64,000 nt of DNA. It comes from Acidianus sp. HS-5 (GTDB lineage Archaea; Thermoproteota; Thermoprotei_A; Sulfolobales; Sulfolobaceae). The stretch covers positions 2,046,001 to 2,110,000 of the forward strand of contig NZ_AP025245.1 of NCBI RefSeq assembly GCF_021655615.1. The letters are read 5' to 3'. Below are positions 1 through 7,922 of this stretch, one piece after another. Under the pieces are notes generated by a model. The model had not been told where the DNA came from and made no database searches. It worked only from the letters and a program-made list of their open reading frames with translations. Every line of letters starts with the position of its first letter. Positions within the stretch are counted from its first letter, which is position 1. A program made the translations under genes and the position numbers.

Positions 1-230
1 TTAAGAATGGTAGATATCCAGTTAAAGCGATAAAGTATGTATTAAGAGCATTAGACAATGCTGAAGCTAATGCAGTTTCTAAAGGATTAGACCCGGATAG
101 TTTAAAAGTAATACACATAGCAGCGCATAAGTCTTTGACTTTAAAAAGGTTCATGCCTAGGGCTTTCGGCAGGGCTACGGCAAAGTATAGAAGAACTTCA
201 CATATTGAGGTTATAGTAGGTGAGGCATGA
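1..230 (+). CDS. rpl22: Ribosomal protein L22 (C-terminal part)
   Basis: The window opens inside this gene; the reading frame begins at base 3 and gives 75 residues before the TGA at 228-230. The visible part holds the typical archaeal L22 tail, with the KNGRYPVKAIKYVLRAL segment and the basic loop around FMPRAFGRATAKYRRTSH that in the family runs down the exit tunnel to 23S rRNA. It is directly followed by S3 with no gap, the canonical S10/spc operon order. The N-terminus lies outside the window, so length and start cannot be judged. Confidence 0.96.
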   Translation, partial: KNGRYPVKAIKYVLRALDNAEANAVSKGLDPDSLKVIHIAAHKSLTLKRFMPRAFGRATAKYRRTSHIEVIVGEA

Positions 231-914
231 ATGGTAAATATAAAACAATACTTTTTGCAAAAATCAATGACTAAAGTAATGCTTGATGAATATTTGGCTA
301 AGCAGTTCTATAATGCGGAATATGCTGGAGTTGATATAATTAAGACTCCCATGGGAACTAGAATTATTATATACGCTGGCAGACCAGCAATGATAATAGG
401 TAAAGGCGGAAAGACTATAAAACAGTTAGCTCAAGTTTTTGAGAAATTCTTTAGTTTAGAAAATCCGCAGATAACAGTAACTAATGTTGATAATCCAGAA
501 TTAAACGCTAGAGTTATGGCTTTCAGGCTTGCAGTGGCCTTAGAGAAGGGTTACCACTTTAGGAGAGCCGCATTTATAACCATCAGGAGGATAATGAACG
601 CTGGAGCGTTAGGTGCAGAAGTTGTTGTTAGTGGTAAGATCACATCCGAGAGAGCTAAATATGAAAAATTAAAAGAAGGTACAGTGTATAAGACTGGAAA
701 TAGTCTAGAGACAATGGTTGATAGAGCTATAGCGATAGCTACATTAAAACCAGGTATCTATGGTGTGGAAATAGTCATTGCAAAGCCGCTAAGACCTATA
801 GATAAGATTTCATTTAAGGAGACTCCGGCTTCATCAGAAGGCGAAGTTACTGTAACAAATGTTAAAATAATAGATGAGAATGCAGGAGGTGCTCAGAATG
901 CCGCTGGATCCTGA
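231..914 (+). CDS. rps3: Ribosomal protein S3
   Basis: This 227-residue protein is the small-subunit S3 that sits at the mRNA entry channel. Residues about 43-110 form a type II KH domain with the GKGG loop at residues 57-60; the C-terminal half carries the S3 signature region with basic GKITSERAKYEKLKEG. The ATG follows the L22 stop immediately, so translation is probably coupled. The last 17 bases overlap the start of L29. Length and position match archaeal S3. Confidence 0.97.
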   Translation: MVNIKQYFLQKSMTKVMLDEYLAKQFYNAEYAGVDIIKTPMGTRIIIYAGRPAMIIGKGGKTIKQLAQVFEKFFSLENPQITVTNVDNPELNARVMAFRLAVALEKGYHFRRAAFITIRRIMNAGALGAEVVVSGKITSERAKYEKLKEGTVYKTGNSLETMVDRAIAIATLKPGIYGVEIVIAKPLRPIDKISFKETPASSEGEVTVTNVKIIDENAGGAQNAAGS

Positions 915-1119
915 GGAATTAAGGAAGATGGATATAAAAGACTTATATAAAAAATTAGAAGAGTATAATGCTGATCTGTTAAAACATAGAGCTGAGAGTA
1001 GAATGGGTACTTTAAAGAATACGTCTGCAATAAGGAATGTTAGAAAGGATATAGCAAGGATTTTAACTATAATTTCTGAGAAAAAGAGAAATAGTAAGCA
1101 GAATGAGAAAACTTCTTGA
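898..1119 (+). CDS. rpl29: Ribosomal protein L29
   Basis: A 73-residue helical protein beginning MPLDPEELRKMD and containing the L29 signature around LLKHRAESRMGTLKNTSAIRNVRKDIARI. In the family it binds 23S rRNA near the exit tunnel and contacts SRP. An earlier in-frame ATG at 874 is possible, but the ATG at 898 is preceded by a strong Shine-Dalgarno site GGAGGT at 885-890 with 7 bases of spacing, so 898 is taken. It overlaps the end of S3 by 17 bases and the start of the RNase P protein by 17. Confidence 0.95.
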   Translation: MPLDPEELRKMDIKDLYKKLEEYNADLLKHRAESRMGTLKNTSAIRNVRKDIARILTIISEKKRNSKQNEKTS

Positions 1120-1363
1120 TGTTATAGGTTTAAGAGTAAAGGTTTTGTCTCATTCTAATCCTTTTTTTATAGGGCTTTCTGGGATTATCGTTTTTGAATC
1201 GTCTAAGTTCTTGTACATTAAGAACTCTAAAGGTAAGATTATAATGGTGCATAAAGCAAATGGAATATTTGAGATAGATTTTAAAGGAAGTCATCAGATT
1301 ATGCATGGTTATAAATTAATGGGTAATATTGTTAAGAGGTTAAAGAAGAGGTGGATGGTATGA
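1103..1363 (+). CDS. rnp1: RNase P protein component 1 (Rpp29/Pop4)
   Basis: An 86-residue protein matching archaeal Rpp29, an Sm-like beta-barrel subunit that pairs with Rpp21 in RNase P and helps tRNA 5' end maturation. The middle region (FFIGLSGIIVFESSKFLYI) and the C-terminal IVKRLKKRW are typical. Its place between L29 and S17 is the standard archaeal operon position. The stop TGA shares bases with the S17 ATG (ATGA at 1360-1363), so the two are probably translationally coupled. Confidence 0.93.
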   Translation: MRKLLDVIGLRVKVLSHSNPFFIGLSGIIVFESSKFLYIKNSKGKIIMVHKANGIFEIDFKGSHQIMHGYKLMGNIVKRLKKRWMV

Positions 1364-1695
1364 GCCAGACTAAAAATGTTGGTATAGTCGGAGTTAAAGC
1401 TCCAGAAAAAACATGTGATGATAAAAACTGCCCATTTCACGGAGACCTGAAAGTAAGAGGTATGATATTTGAAGGTAAGTTAATTAAATATAGGGCAAAT
1501 AAAAGCGGTGTTTTTGAAAGAGTTTACTTGTACTATAATAGTAAATTTAAGAGATATGAAAGAAGGAGGAGTAGAATAAGAGTTCATATTCCACCATGTT
1601 TGGATGTAAAGGAAGGAGATAATGTTATAATTGGGGAATGCAGACCAATAGCTAAGTCTGTATCATTTGTAGTATTAGGTAAGGTGAGTAGCTAA
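1360..1695 (+). CDS. rps17: Ribosomal protein S17
   Basis: A 111-residue OB-fold protein of the small-subunit body. The start at 1360 overlaps the rnp1 stop and has GAGGTGG upstream; a start nine bases earlier would place the initiator on top of that site. The segment FERVYLYYNSKFKRYERRRSRIRVHIPPC and the final GECRPIAKSVSFVVLGKV are S17 signatures. An N-terminal CDDKNCPFHG stretch carries two cysteines, as in several crenarchaeal S17 proteins. Confidence 0.95.
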   Translation: MSQTKNVGIVGVKAPEKTCDDKNCPFHGDLKVRGMIFEGKLIKYRANKSGVFERVYLYYNSKFKRYERRRSRIRVHIPPCLDVKEGDNVIIGECRPIAKSVSFVVLGKVSS

Positions 1696-2111
1696 TGTCA
1701 GAAAAACTACAAGTTTTAGGTTCAAGAAAAGCATTAACTCCAGGTTTACAACTTAGTTCTGTTGTTAACGTGGCTGATAATAGTGGAGCAAAAGAGGCAA
1801 TGGTAATAGGAGTTTTTGGATATAGAGGAGTTTTAAGAAGGGTGCCTTTTGCTAACATCGCCGATCTAATTGTGGTGTCAGTAAAGAAAGGCACTCCAGA
1901 AGTTAGAAAACAGAAGTTCCGTGCTGTAATAGTAAGACAGAAAATGCCATTTAGAAGGCCTGATGGTACATGGATATCATTTGAAGACAATGCTGTAGTT
2001 ATAGTTAATCCAGATGGAACACCTAAAGGAACTGAAATTAGAGGACCAATAGCGAGAGAAGCTGCGGAACGTTGGCCTAAAGTAGCAAGCTTAGCTACAA
2101 TGGTTGTGTGA
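1695..2111 (+). CDS. rpl14: Ribosomal protein L14
   Basis: A 138-residue large-subunit protein at the subunit interface. The motif GLQLSSVVNVADNSGAKEA and the later VIVRQKMPFRRPDGTWISFEDNA segment identify L14. The start overlaps the S17 stop by one base (TAATG). The order S17-L14-L24-S4e is as expected for an archaeal spc operon. Confidence 0.97.
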   Translation: MSEKLQVLGSRKALTPGLQLSSVVNVADNSGAKEAMVIGVFGYRGVLRRVPFANIADLIVVSVKKGTPEVRKQKFRAVIVRQKMPFRRPDGTWISFEDNAVVIVNPDGTPKGTEIRGPIAREAAERWPKVASLATMVV

Positions 2112-2124
2112 GGTGGTGAAAATA

Positions 2125-2496
2125 ATGTTATCTTCTAAGCCAGCAAAACAGAGAAAAATGTTATTTAATGCTCCTTATCATTTAAGGAGAAAAATGCTTA
2201 CTGCGATGGTTTCAGACGAAATTATCAAGGAGTATGGAATAAAGAGAATTGAGGTAAAGAAAGGCGATAGTGTAAAAGTTATGAGAGGAGATAATGTAGG
2301 ATTTGAAGGTAAAGTAGCTCAAGTCAATACAAAATCTGGAAGAATAGCAATAGAAGGACTGACAAGGAAAAAAGCTGATGGGACGCCTGTTTATGTCTGG
2401 ATTCATGCTTCTAAAGTTATGATAACTAAGTTAGATTTATCAGACAATGACAGGAAATCCTCAATAGAAAGGAAATTTAAAAAGGTGAATAAATAA
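2125..2496 (+). CDS. rpl24: Ribosomal protein L24
   Basis: A 123-residue KOW-domain protein, an assembly initiator of the large subunit. The KOW motif lies around IEVKKGDSVKVMRGDNVGFEGKV. Upstream in-frame TTG (2104) and GTG codons exist, but GAGGTGGT at 2110-2117 sits at the right distance from the ATG at 2125, and the protein then starts MLSSKPAKQRKM like its relatives. The last base is shared with the S4e ATG. Confidence 0.95.
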   Translation: MLSSKPAKQRKMLFNAPYHLRRKMLTAMVSDEIIKEYGIKRIEVKKGDSVKVMRGDNVGFEGKVAQVNTKSGRIAIEGLTRKKADGTPVYVWIHASKVMITKLDLSDNDRKSSIERKFKKVNK

Positions 2497-3212
2497 TGCC
2501 ACATGTTACAAGGTTTGAAGCTCCTTGGTTTTTAAGGATAAACAAAAAAGAATATAAATGGACTGTTAGAGTAAATCCTGGTCCTCATTCGCTACTTAAG
2601 AGTGTACCTCTAAGTTTAATATTAAGAGACTATCTAAATGTTGCAGCAACTCTATCTGAAGCTAAGAAAGTAATATCTGAGGGTAAGGTTTATGTTGATG
2701 GAATTGTAAGGAAAGATTATAGATTTCCAGTAGGATTAATGGATATAATATCTGTGCCTAGCGCTGGTTTGTATTATGTTATGTTGCCCGATAATTCGAG
2801 GTATATTTCTCCTAAACAAATCAGTGAAACAGAGTCAAAATATAAGCTAATTAGAGTAATTAATAAGACAATAGTAAAAGGTGGTAAATTACAATTAAAT
2901 TTGGAAGATGGTAGAAATATATTGGTAAATAAGGAGGATTCTTCTAAATATCCTACTTTAAGTACATTGAAGATTGAAATTCCTTCACAAAATATAATCT
3001 CCGTATATCCCCTAGTAGAGAATATGTTCGGAATAATAATAGGTGGAAAGAACACTGGATTATACGGTAAGATTGTTAAGATTCAGAAGGCACAATATAA
3101 ATCTAGAAAGTATTCCATTGTAACAATACAGAAAGGTAACGAAAGTTATGAAACTAATTTATTGAATACAATGGTAATTGGCGAGGAAAATCCTGAAATA
3201 AAGGTTGAGTAA
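2496..3212 (+). CDS. rps4e: Ribosomal protein S4e
   Basis: A 238-residue archaeal/eukaryotic-type small-subunit protein. Residues about 42-105 form an S4-type RNA-binding region (LRDYLNVAATLSEAKKVI, VYVDGIVRKDY), followed by a central beta domain and a KOW-like segment with GGKNTGLYGKIVKI near residue 185. The ATG overlaps the L24 stop (TAATG). Length and domain order are complete. Confidence 0.96.
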   Translation: MPHVTRFEAPWFLRINKKEYKWTVRVNPGPHSLLKSVPLSLILRDYLNVAATLSEAKKVISEGKVYVDGIVRKDYRFPVGLMDIISVPSAGLYYVMLPDNSRYISPKQISETESKYKLIRVINKTIVKGGKLQLNLEDGRNILVNKEDSSKYPTLSTLKIEIPSQNIISVYPLVENMFGIIIGGKNTGLYGKIVKIQKAQYKSRKYSIVTIQKGNESYETNLLNTMVIGEENPEIKVE

Positions 3213-3213
3213 A

Positions 3214-3750
3214 ATGGATCAAGAATCCGTTCAAGTTAAAAAAGAAAATCCAATGAAAAGAATAAAAATAGCAAAGGTTACAGTAAATATTGGCTTAGGA
3301 GAATCTGGAGAAAGACTAGAGAAAGCATATTACTTATTGGAGGAGTTAACAGGAGTAAAGCCAGTTTATACTCGTGCTAAAAAGTCAATAAAGGAGTTTG
3401 GAGTTAGAAAAGGACAATTAATAGGTGTGAAAGCAACTCTAAGGGGTCAAAAAGGTATAGATTTCCTTAAGCGTGTTTTACAAGCTGTTGGATATAAGTT
3501 AAAGAGAGATAGTTTCGATGATTATGGTAATGTAAGTTTTGGCATAGCTGAACACGTTATTATTCCTGGAACTAAATACGATCCAGAAGTTGGAGTATTT
3601 GGAATGGATATAGCAATAACACTAGAGAGACCTGGATACAGAGTAGCTAGAAGGAAGAGGAAATCTGCTAGAATTCCTAAGAGGCATAGAATTTCTAAAG
3701 AAGAGGCGATAAAGTTTTTAACGGAAACACTAGGTATTGTGGTTGTTTGA
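3214..3750 (+). CDS. rpl5: Ribosomal protein L5
   Basis: A 178-residue protein that binds 5S rRNA in the central protuberance. VNIGLGESGERLEKAYYLLE near the N-terminus and GNVSFGIAEHVIIPGTKYDP in the middle are L5 signatures. An in-frame TTG at 3205 would overlap S4e; the ATG at 3214, one base after the S4e stop, is preferred. L5 is followed by S14 after an AGGTGATTT ribosome-binding site. Confidence 0.96.
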   Translation: MDQESVQVKKENPMKRIKIAKVTVNIGLGESGERLEKAYYLLEELTGVKPVYTRAKKSIKEFGVRKGQLIGVKATLRGQKGIDFLKRVLQAVGYKLKRDSFDDYGNVSFGIAEHVIIPGTKYDPEVGVFGMDIAITLERPGYRVARRKRKSARIPKRHRISKEEAIKFLTETLGIVVV

Positions 3751-3761
3751 AGGTGATTTAA

Positions 3762-3926
3762 ATGGGTAAGTACAAGCCTCCGACAGAAAGAAAACATGGT
3801 AAAGGAGTTCAAGCTTGTAGGCGTTGTGGGAGTACGGATTCTGTTATTCAAAAGTATGGAATTTACCTTTGTAGGCAATGCTTTAGAGAAGTTGCCTATG
3901 AATTAGGTTTTAAAAAGTTGAGGTGA
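3762..3926 (+). CDS. rps14: Ribosomal protein S14 (zinc-binding form)
   Basis: A short gene of 54 residues with ATG at 3762 and TGA at 3924-3926. It begins MGKYKPPTERKHGKG and carries two CxxC pairs (CRRC and CRQC) that form the zinc ribbon of C-plus type S14. AGGTGAT lies at 3751-3757 just before the start. It lies in the gap between L5 and S8, its usual place. In the small-subunit head it contacts 16S rRNA. Confidence 0.96.
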   Translation: MGKYKPPTERKHGKGVQACRRCGSTDSVIQKYGIYLCRQCFREVAYELGFKKLR

Positions 3927-3932
3927 TTTCAC

Positions 3933-4334
3933 ATGACGGTAATCAATCCTTTATCTAATGCTCTAGTCAGTATTTATAACAATGAGGTAAGAAGAAATAA
4001 ACAAGCAGTAATAATGCCTTCATCCAAGCTAGTCATAAATGTTCTTAGAGTTATGCAAAAAGAAGGTTATGTAGGGGAATTTGAGTATATTGACGACGGA
4101 AGATGGGGTAAAGTTGTTGTTCAGTTACTAGGTAGAGTAAACAAGTGCGGTCCAATAACGCCTAGGTACTCATTAAATTATAGAGATATGATAAATTTAC
4201 CGCAACATATAAGGACATATTTACCATCTAAAGAGATTGGTGTAGTTCTAGTTTCAACATCTAAGGGCGTTATGACGCATAAGGAAGCAGCTAGACAAAG
4301 ATTAGGAGGAGTAGCCTTAGGTTATGTTTATTAG
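3933..4334 (+). CDS. rps8: Ribosomal protein S8
   Basis: A 133-residue protein of the small-subunit platform. The N-terminal NPLSNALVSIYNNEV and the C-terminal STSKGVMTHKEAARQRLGG are diagnostic S8 motifs. AGGTGATT precedes the ATG, like the site before S14. It is followed ten bases later by L6. Confidence 0.97.
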   Translation: MTVINPLSNALVSIYNNEVRRNKQAVIMPSSKLVINVLRVMQKEGYVGEFEYIDDGRWGKVVVQLLGRVNKCGPITPRYSLNYRDMINLPQHIRTYLPSKEIGVVLVSTSKGVMTHKEAARQRLGGVALGYVY

Positions 4335-4344
4335 GTGATTTTCA

Positions 4345-4890
4345 ATGTTGCAAGTTGCAGTAAAAGAATCATTAAAAATTCCAGATAATATCTCATTGAC
4401 TTTAGAAAATGGTAAAATAATAGTTAAAGGACCTAAAGGAGAAGTAGAGAAAGATATCTCAGATATTAGGGGAATTGAAGTTAGATTAGAAAATGGAGAA
4501 TTAGTAGTTGAATCTACGTTTGCAAATAAGAAGACCAAAGCGCTAGTATATACTTTACTTAGACATGTTAAAAATATGATTATTGGAGTTACTAAAGGCT
4601 ATAGATATTATCTTAAGATAATATTCACGCATTTTCCAATGTCAGTAAAAGTTGTAGGTAGTGAAGTTCAGATAACTAACTTAATAGGTGAGAAGAATAT
4701 TAGAAGGGCACAAATTTTGCCTGGAGTTAAAGTTACTATTAAAGGAGAAGATATAATTGTGGAAGGAATAGATCTAGAGAAAGTGGCACAAACTGCAGCC
4801 AATATAGAAAGAGTTAGCAAAATATCTGGATTCGATAGGCGTGTGTTTGGAGATGGCGTATATATTTATAAGAAAGAGGTGATTGAATAA
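4345..4890 (+). CDS. rpl6: Ribosomal protein L6
   Basis: A 181-residue large-subunit protein made of two similar alpha/beta domains. The first contains ENGKIIVKGPKGEVEKDI and the second GVKVTIKGEDIIVEGIDLEKVAQTAANIE; both repeats are visible. TAGGTGATTT upstream serves as ribosome-binding site. The last base is shared with the L32e ATG. Confidence 0.96.
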   Translation: MLQVAVKESLKIPDNISLTLENGKIIVKGPKGEVEKDISDIRGIEVRLENGELVVESTFANKKTKALVYTLLRHVKNMIIGVTKGYRYYLKIIFTHFPMSVKVVGSEVQITNLIGEKNIRRAQILPGVKVTIKGEDIIVEGIDLEKVAQTAANIERVSKISGFDRRVFGDGVYIYKKEVIE

Positions 4891-5291
4891 TGGCATCAAA
4901 CAATTTAAGTAGAGATAAAGTTTATAAATTAAAACAGAAATATAATTCAAAGTTGCCAGATTTCCTAAGATATGATTGGGATAAATACTTTAAATTAGAA
5001 AGGCAAGAAAAGTGGAGAAGAACAAGAGGAATAGATAATAAAACTAGGCTAAAACTTAAGGGATTTCCACCACCTGTAGATCCAGGTTATAGAAAACCTA
5101 AAATTATACGATATTTGCATCCTTCTGGATTAAGACCAGTAGTTATAAATAATGTAAAAGATTTGGAAAATATTGCTAAGTCTAAAGGCGAGGTAATAGC
5201 GATAATATCTTCTAACGTAGGATTTAAGAAGAGGTTAGAAATAATAAAGAAGGCAAGCGAAATGGGTATAAAACTTGCAAATGGTGAGTAG
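4890..5291 (+). CDS. rpl32e: Ribosomal protein L32e
   Basis: A 133-residue archaeal/eukaryotic-specific large-subunit protein. The basic central region around WRRTRGIDNKTRLKLKGFPP followed by GYRKPKIIRYLHPSGL is the L32e signature. It starts on the overlapping TAATG of L6. The next gene, L19e, starts with GTG two bases after its stop. Confidence 0.96.
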   Translation: MASNNLSRDKVYKLKQKYNSKLPDFLRYDWDKYFKLERQEKWRRTRGIDNKTRLKLKGFPPPVDPGYRKPKIIRYLHPSGLRPVVINNVKDLENIAKSKGEVIAIISSNVGFKKRLEIIKKASEMGIKLANGE

Positions 5292-5293
5292 AA

Positions 5294-5752
5294 GTGCCAG
5301 AGTTATACTTGCAAAAAAGATTAGCGGCAGATATTGCAAAAGTGGGTATTAATAATGTAAAAATTCCTCCAGATAATGTCAGTGAAGTAAAAGAAGCATT
5401 AACTAGAGCAGATATAGCAAGGTTAATAGGAGATGGTAAGATTATCATAGAGAAAGGTAAGGAAAAAACTAACGCCGAAGTTCAAGAGAGAAGGAAAGCG
5501 AGAAGAATTAAAGGTGAAGGTAGGAGACATGGAAGTAGAAAAGGAAGGAAAACTGCAAGATTTGATGAGCATGAAGCTTGGGTAACTAGGATAAGAAAAA
5601 TAAGGAGATATCTTAAGTGGTTAAGAGATCATGGAATAATTGATTCTCATTTATATAGAGAGCTTTATATTAAGGCTAAAGGTGGTTCGTTTAAGAGCTT
5701 AAGCGACGTTAAATCAATTCTAATTCAAATGGGAAAAATAAAAGGTGAATAA
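5294..5752 (+). CDS. rpl19e: Ribosomal protein L19e (GTG start)
   Basis: A 152-residue, highly basic protein with long helices. It starts at GTG 5294 (MPELYLQKRLAADIAKVG), and no ATG is available in the N-terminal region. The conserved GEGRRHGSRKGRKTAR stretch and RIRKIRRYLKWLRDHG identify L19e. It lies between L32e and L18 as in other crenarchaea. Confidence 0.95.
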   Translation: MPELYLQKRLAADIAKVGINNVKIPPDNVSEVKEALTRADIARLIGDGKIIIEKGKEKTNAEVQERRKARRIKGEGRRHGSRKGRKTARFDEHEAWVTRIRKIRRYLKWLRDHGIIDSHLYRELYIKAKGGSFKSLSDVKSILIQMGKIKGE

Positions 5753-5753
5753 A

Positions 5754-6344
5754 ATGGCTCTGGGTCCTAATTATAAGGTTAAACCTAGAAGAAGAAGAGA
5801 AGGTAAAACCAATTATTATAGAAGATATGTTTATGTATTGAATAGAGCAATAAGATTAGTTGTTAGAATAACGAATGAGCATGTTATTGTTAGCGTAACT
5901 AAATTTGATCCTAAAGGAGATATAACTACAGTATCTGCACATTCGATAGAATTAGTTAAGAAATACGGATGGAAAGGAGATACAAACAATACGCCAGCAG
6001 CTTATCTAACTGGATATTTGGCTGGTCTTAGAGCAAAGAAAGCTGGCATTGAAACTGCTGCAGTAGATATAGGTTTGTTTACTCCAACAAAAGGAGCAAG
6101 AATATTCTACATAATAAAAGGCGCAATAGACGCAGGATTAAAAGTCCCTATCGGCGAGATAGAGTTCGATGAGGATAGGATAAAAGGAGTTCACATAGCG
6201 GAATACGCAAAGAAGTTAGAGGCAGAAAATCCAGAGAAATTCAATAAGATGTTCTCTAGGTATCTAAGTAGGGGATTAAATCCTAAGGATCTTCCTTCCC
6301 ACTTTGAGGAAGTTTTAAATAAAATAAAAAGTTCTGGTGAATAA
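5754..6344 (+). CDS. rpl18: Ribosomal protein L18
   Basis: A 196-residue protein of the archaeal L18 (eukaryotic L5) family that binds 5S rRNA. It begins MALGPNYKVKPRRRREGKTN, with the 5S-binding part around YRRYVYVLNRAIRLVVRITN and ETAAVDIGLFTPTKGARIF further on. The ATG at 5754 lies one base after the L19e stop; an in-frame TTG at 5745 would overlap L19e and adds residues the family lacks. Confidence 0.95.
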   Translation: MALGPNYKVKPRRRREGKTNYYRRYVYVLNRAIRLVVRITNEHVIVSVTKFDPKGDITTVSAHSIELVKKYGWKGDTNNTPAAYLTGYLAGLRAKKAGIETAAVDIGLFTPTKGARIFYIIKGAIDAGLKVPIGEIEFDEDRIKGVHIAEYAKKLEAENPEKFNKMFSRYLSRGLNPKDLPSHFEEVLNKIKSSGE

Positions 6345-6346
6345 CA

Positions 6347-6991
6347 ATGGCAGAAGGAGTACCTATTACCAACATAGAAGAGTGGAAGCCTAGAACAAAA
6401 CTTGGTCAATTAGTTAAAGAAGGTAAGGTAACTTCTATAAAGGAAATATTCGAGAAAAACCTTGTAATAACTGAGCCGGAGATAATAGATGCATTATTAC
6501 CTAATCTGAAGTATGAAGTAATAGATATAAAGATGGTTCAGAAACAAACTGATGCAGGTGAACTTTCTAGGTATAAAGTATTAGTAATAATGGGTAATTT
6601 TGATGGATACGTTGGTATCGGAATGGGTAAGGCTAAGCAATTAAGAGTAGCTATACAAAAAGCAATAAGAGACGCAAAGATGAACATAATTCCAGTTAGA
6701 AGGGGATGTGGAAGTTGGGAATGCACTTGCGGTGAACCTCATAGTTTACCATTTACTGTTAGTGGTGAGGCTGGTAGTGTAGAAGTTACTCTAAAACCTG
6801 CTCCAAAAGGGACTGGATTAGTAGTAGGTAGCGTTTTGAAGACATTGCTTTCTTATGCAGGTATTAAAGATGTTTGGTCGTCTAGTAAGGGAGAAACTAG
6901 AACTACTGAAAACTTTATCAGAGCCGGGTATAATGCACTTTATAATACTTATAAATTTGTAACGCCAGCAGATTGGGCTAGAAAGAGGTGA
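6347..6991 (+). CDS. rps5: Ribosomal protein S5
   Basis: A 214-residue small-subunit protein involved in decoding fidelity. The double-stranded-RNA-binding-like N-domain includes GNFDGYVGIGMGKAKQLRVA; an archaeal insert RRGCGSWECTCGEPHSLPF carries three cysteines; and the C-domain has the GTGLVVGSVLKTLLSYAGIKDVWS signature region. Its final codons, AGG TGA, also form the Shine-Dalgarno site for the unusual L30 start. Confidence 0.96.
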   Translation: MAEGVPITNIEEWKPRTKLGQLVKEGKVTSIKEIFEKNLVITEPEIIDALLPNLKYEVIDIKMVQKQTDAGELSRYKVLVIMGNFDGYVGIGMGKAKQLRVAIQKAIRDAKMNIIPVRRGCGSWECTCGEPHSLPFTVSGEAGSVEVTLKPAPKGTGLVVGSVLKTLLSYAGIKDVWSSSKGETRTTENFIRAGYNALYNTYKFVTPADWARKR

Positions 6992-6997
6992 TGAAAG

Positions 6998-7468
6998 ATT
7001 CCTAATACAGTAGCAATAATTAGAATAAGGGGATATGCGCACGCGTCGTGGAGAATTCAAGAAACACTAGAGTTACTTAGGTTACCTAAGGTCTTTAATG
7101 CAATGATCTACCCTTATACGGACTCATTAAGAGGAATGTTAATAAAAGTTGAACCTTATGTAACTTGGGGCGAAATTACTGAAGAAGGACTGAACGCGCT
7201 GCTTAATAGGCTTGAGACGAGTAGTGGTGAGAAAATTACTGAAGAGTATGTAAAGACTAAGTTATCGATGGATTTAGCTACGTTTAGGACAAAAATACTT
7301 TCTGGTGAATTATTGTTAAACAAATTTGATGATGAATTTGAGTTACCTATAAGATTGCATCCGCCTAGTGGTGGATTTAAAGGAAAAATTAACACTCCTT
7401 ATAAGGCAAAGGGAGTATTTGGTTATAGAGGATCAGATATAAATAATCTAATAAAGAGGATGGTGTGA
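6998..7468 (+). CDS. rpl30: Ribosomal protein L30, apparently starting at ATT
   Basis: The L30 family core (VAIIRIRGYAHASWRIQETLELLRLPKVFNAMIY) is in frame only upstream of the first ATG at 7103. Between the in-frame stop TGA at 6992-6994 and this core there is no ATG, GTG or TTG. The one plausible initiator is ATT at 6998, preceded by GAGGTGAT at 6985-6992 with 5-6 bases of spacing. This gives 156 residues, near the usual archaeal length. A sequencing error is the alternative. The protein binds 23S rRNA. Confidence 0.88.
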   Translation: MPNTVAIIRIRGYAHASWRIQETLELLRLPKVFNAMIYPYTDSLRGMLIKVEPYVTWGEITEEGLNALLNRLETSSGEKITEEYVKTKLSMDLATFRTKILSGELLLNKFDDEFELPIRLHPPSGGFKGKINTPYKAKGVFGYRGSDINNLIKRMV

Positions 7469-7469
7469 A

Positions 7470-7907
7470 ATGGTAGTAAGAAAAGAGAAAAAATCAAGGA
7501 AGATGCGTGGATATAGAACTATGGGTTGGGGCACTAAAGGTCAGCATAGAAATAGAGGAGTTAGAGGCGGAAGGCAAATAGGGATGCATAAACATAAGTG
7601 GTCATGGATTGTTAAATATGGAAAAGGCTGGTATGGGAAGCATGGATTTGTTAATCCTACTACTGTTAAGATAAGCGCTATTAGCTTGAGGGATCTGCAG
7701 ACATTTATAGATAATGGTACTATTAAGATAGAGGAAAAAGATGGAAAGAAAGTACTAGACTTGAGTAAATATGGATTTGAGAAGCTGTTGGGTAGTGGTA
7801 ATTTAAATGTTAGTGGTTTAAGCATAGTAGTGAAAGCTGCTACTGAAAAAGCAAAACAAAAATTAGAAAAAATAGGTGGACAAGTTATTTTAACCCCTAA
7901 TTCTTAA
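7470..7907 (+). CDS. rpl15: Ribosomal protein L15
   Basis: A 145-residue large-subunit protein. The glycine- and arginine-rich N-terminus (SRKMRGYRTMGWGTKGQHRNRG) is the extended rRNA-binding arm; the C-terminal globular part ends GGQVILTPNS. The ATG follows the L30 stop by one base. It is the last ribosomal protein before secY. Confidence 0.96.
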   Translation: MVVRKEKKSRKMRGYRTMGWGTKGQHRNRGVRGGRQIGMHKHKWSWIVKYGKGWYGKHGFVNPTTVKISAISLRDLQTFIDNGTIKIEEKDGKKVLDLSKYGFEKLLGSGNLNVSGLSIVVKAATEKAKQKLEKIGGQVILTPNS

Positions 7908-7922
7908 TGTTTTTGATATTTC

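Noticed and set aside
2774..3055. Minus-strand frames across the ribosomal operon
   Set aside because: They are antisense shadows of strongly conserved ribosomal genes with Ser/Phe/Leu-rich composition and no ribosome-binding sites.
6985..7010. C box GTGATGA at the S5/L30 junction as part of a C/D box sRNA
   Set aside because: No CTGA box occurs at a suitable distance downstream; the sequence is better explained as the S5 stop and the L30 ribosome-binding site.
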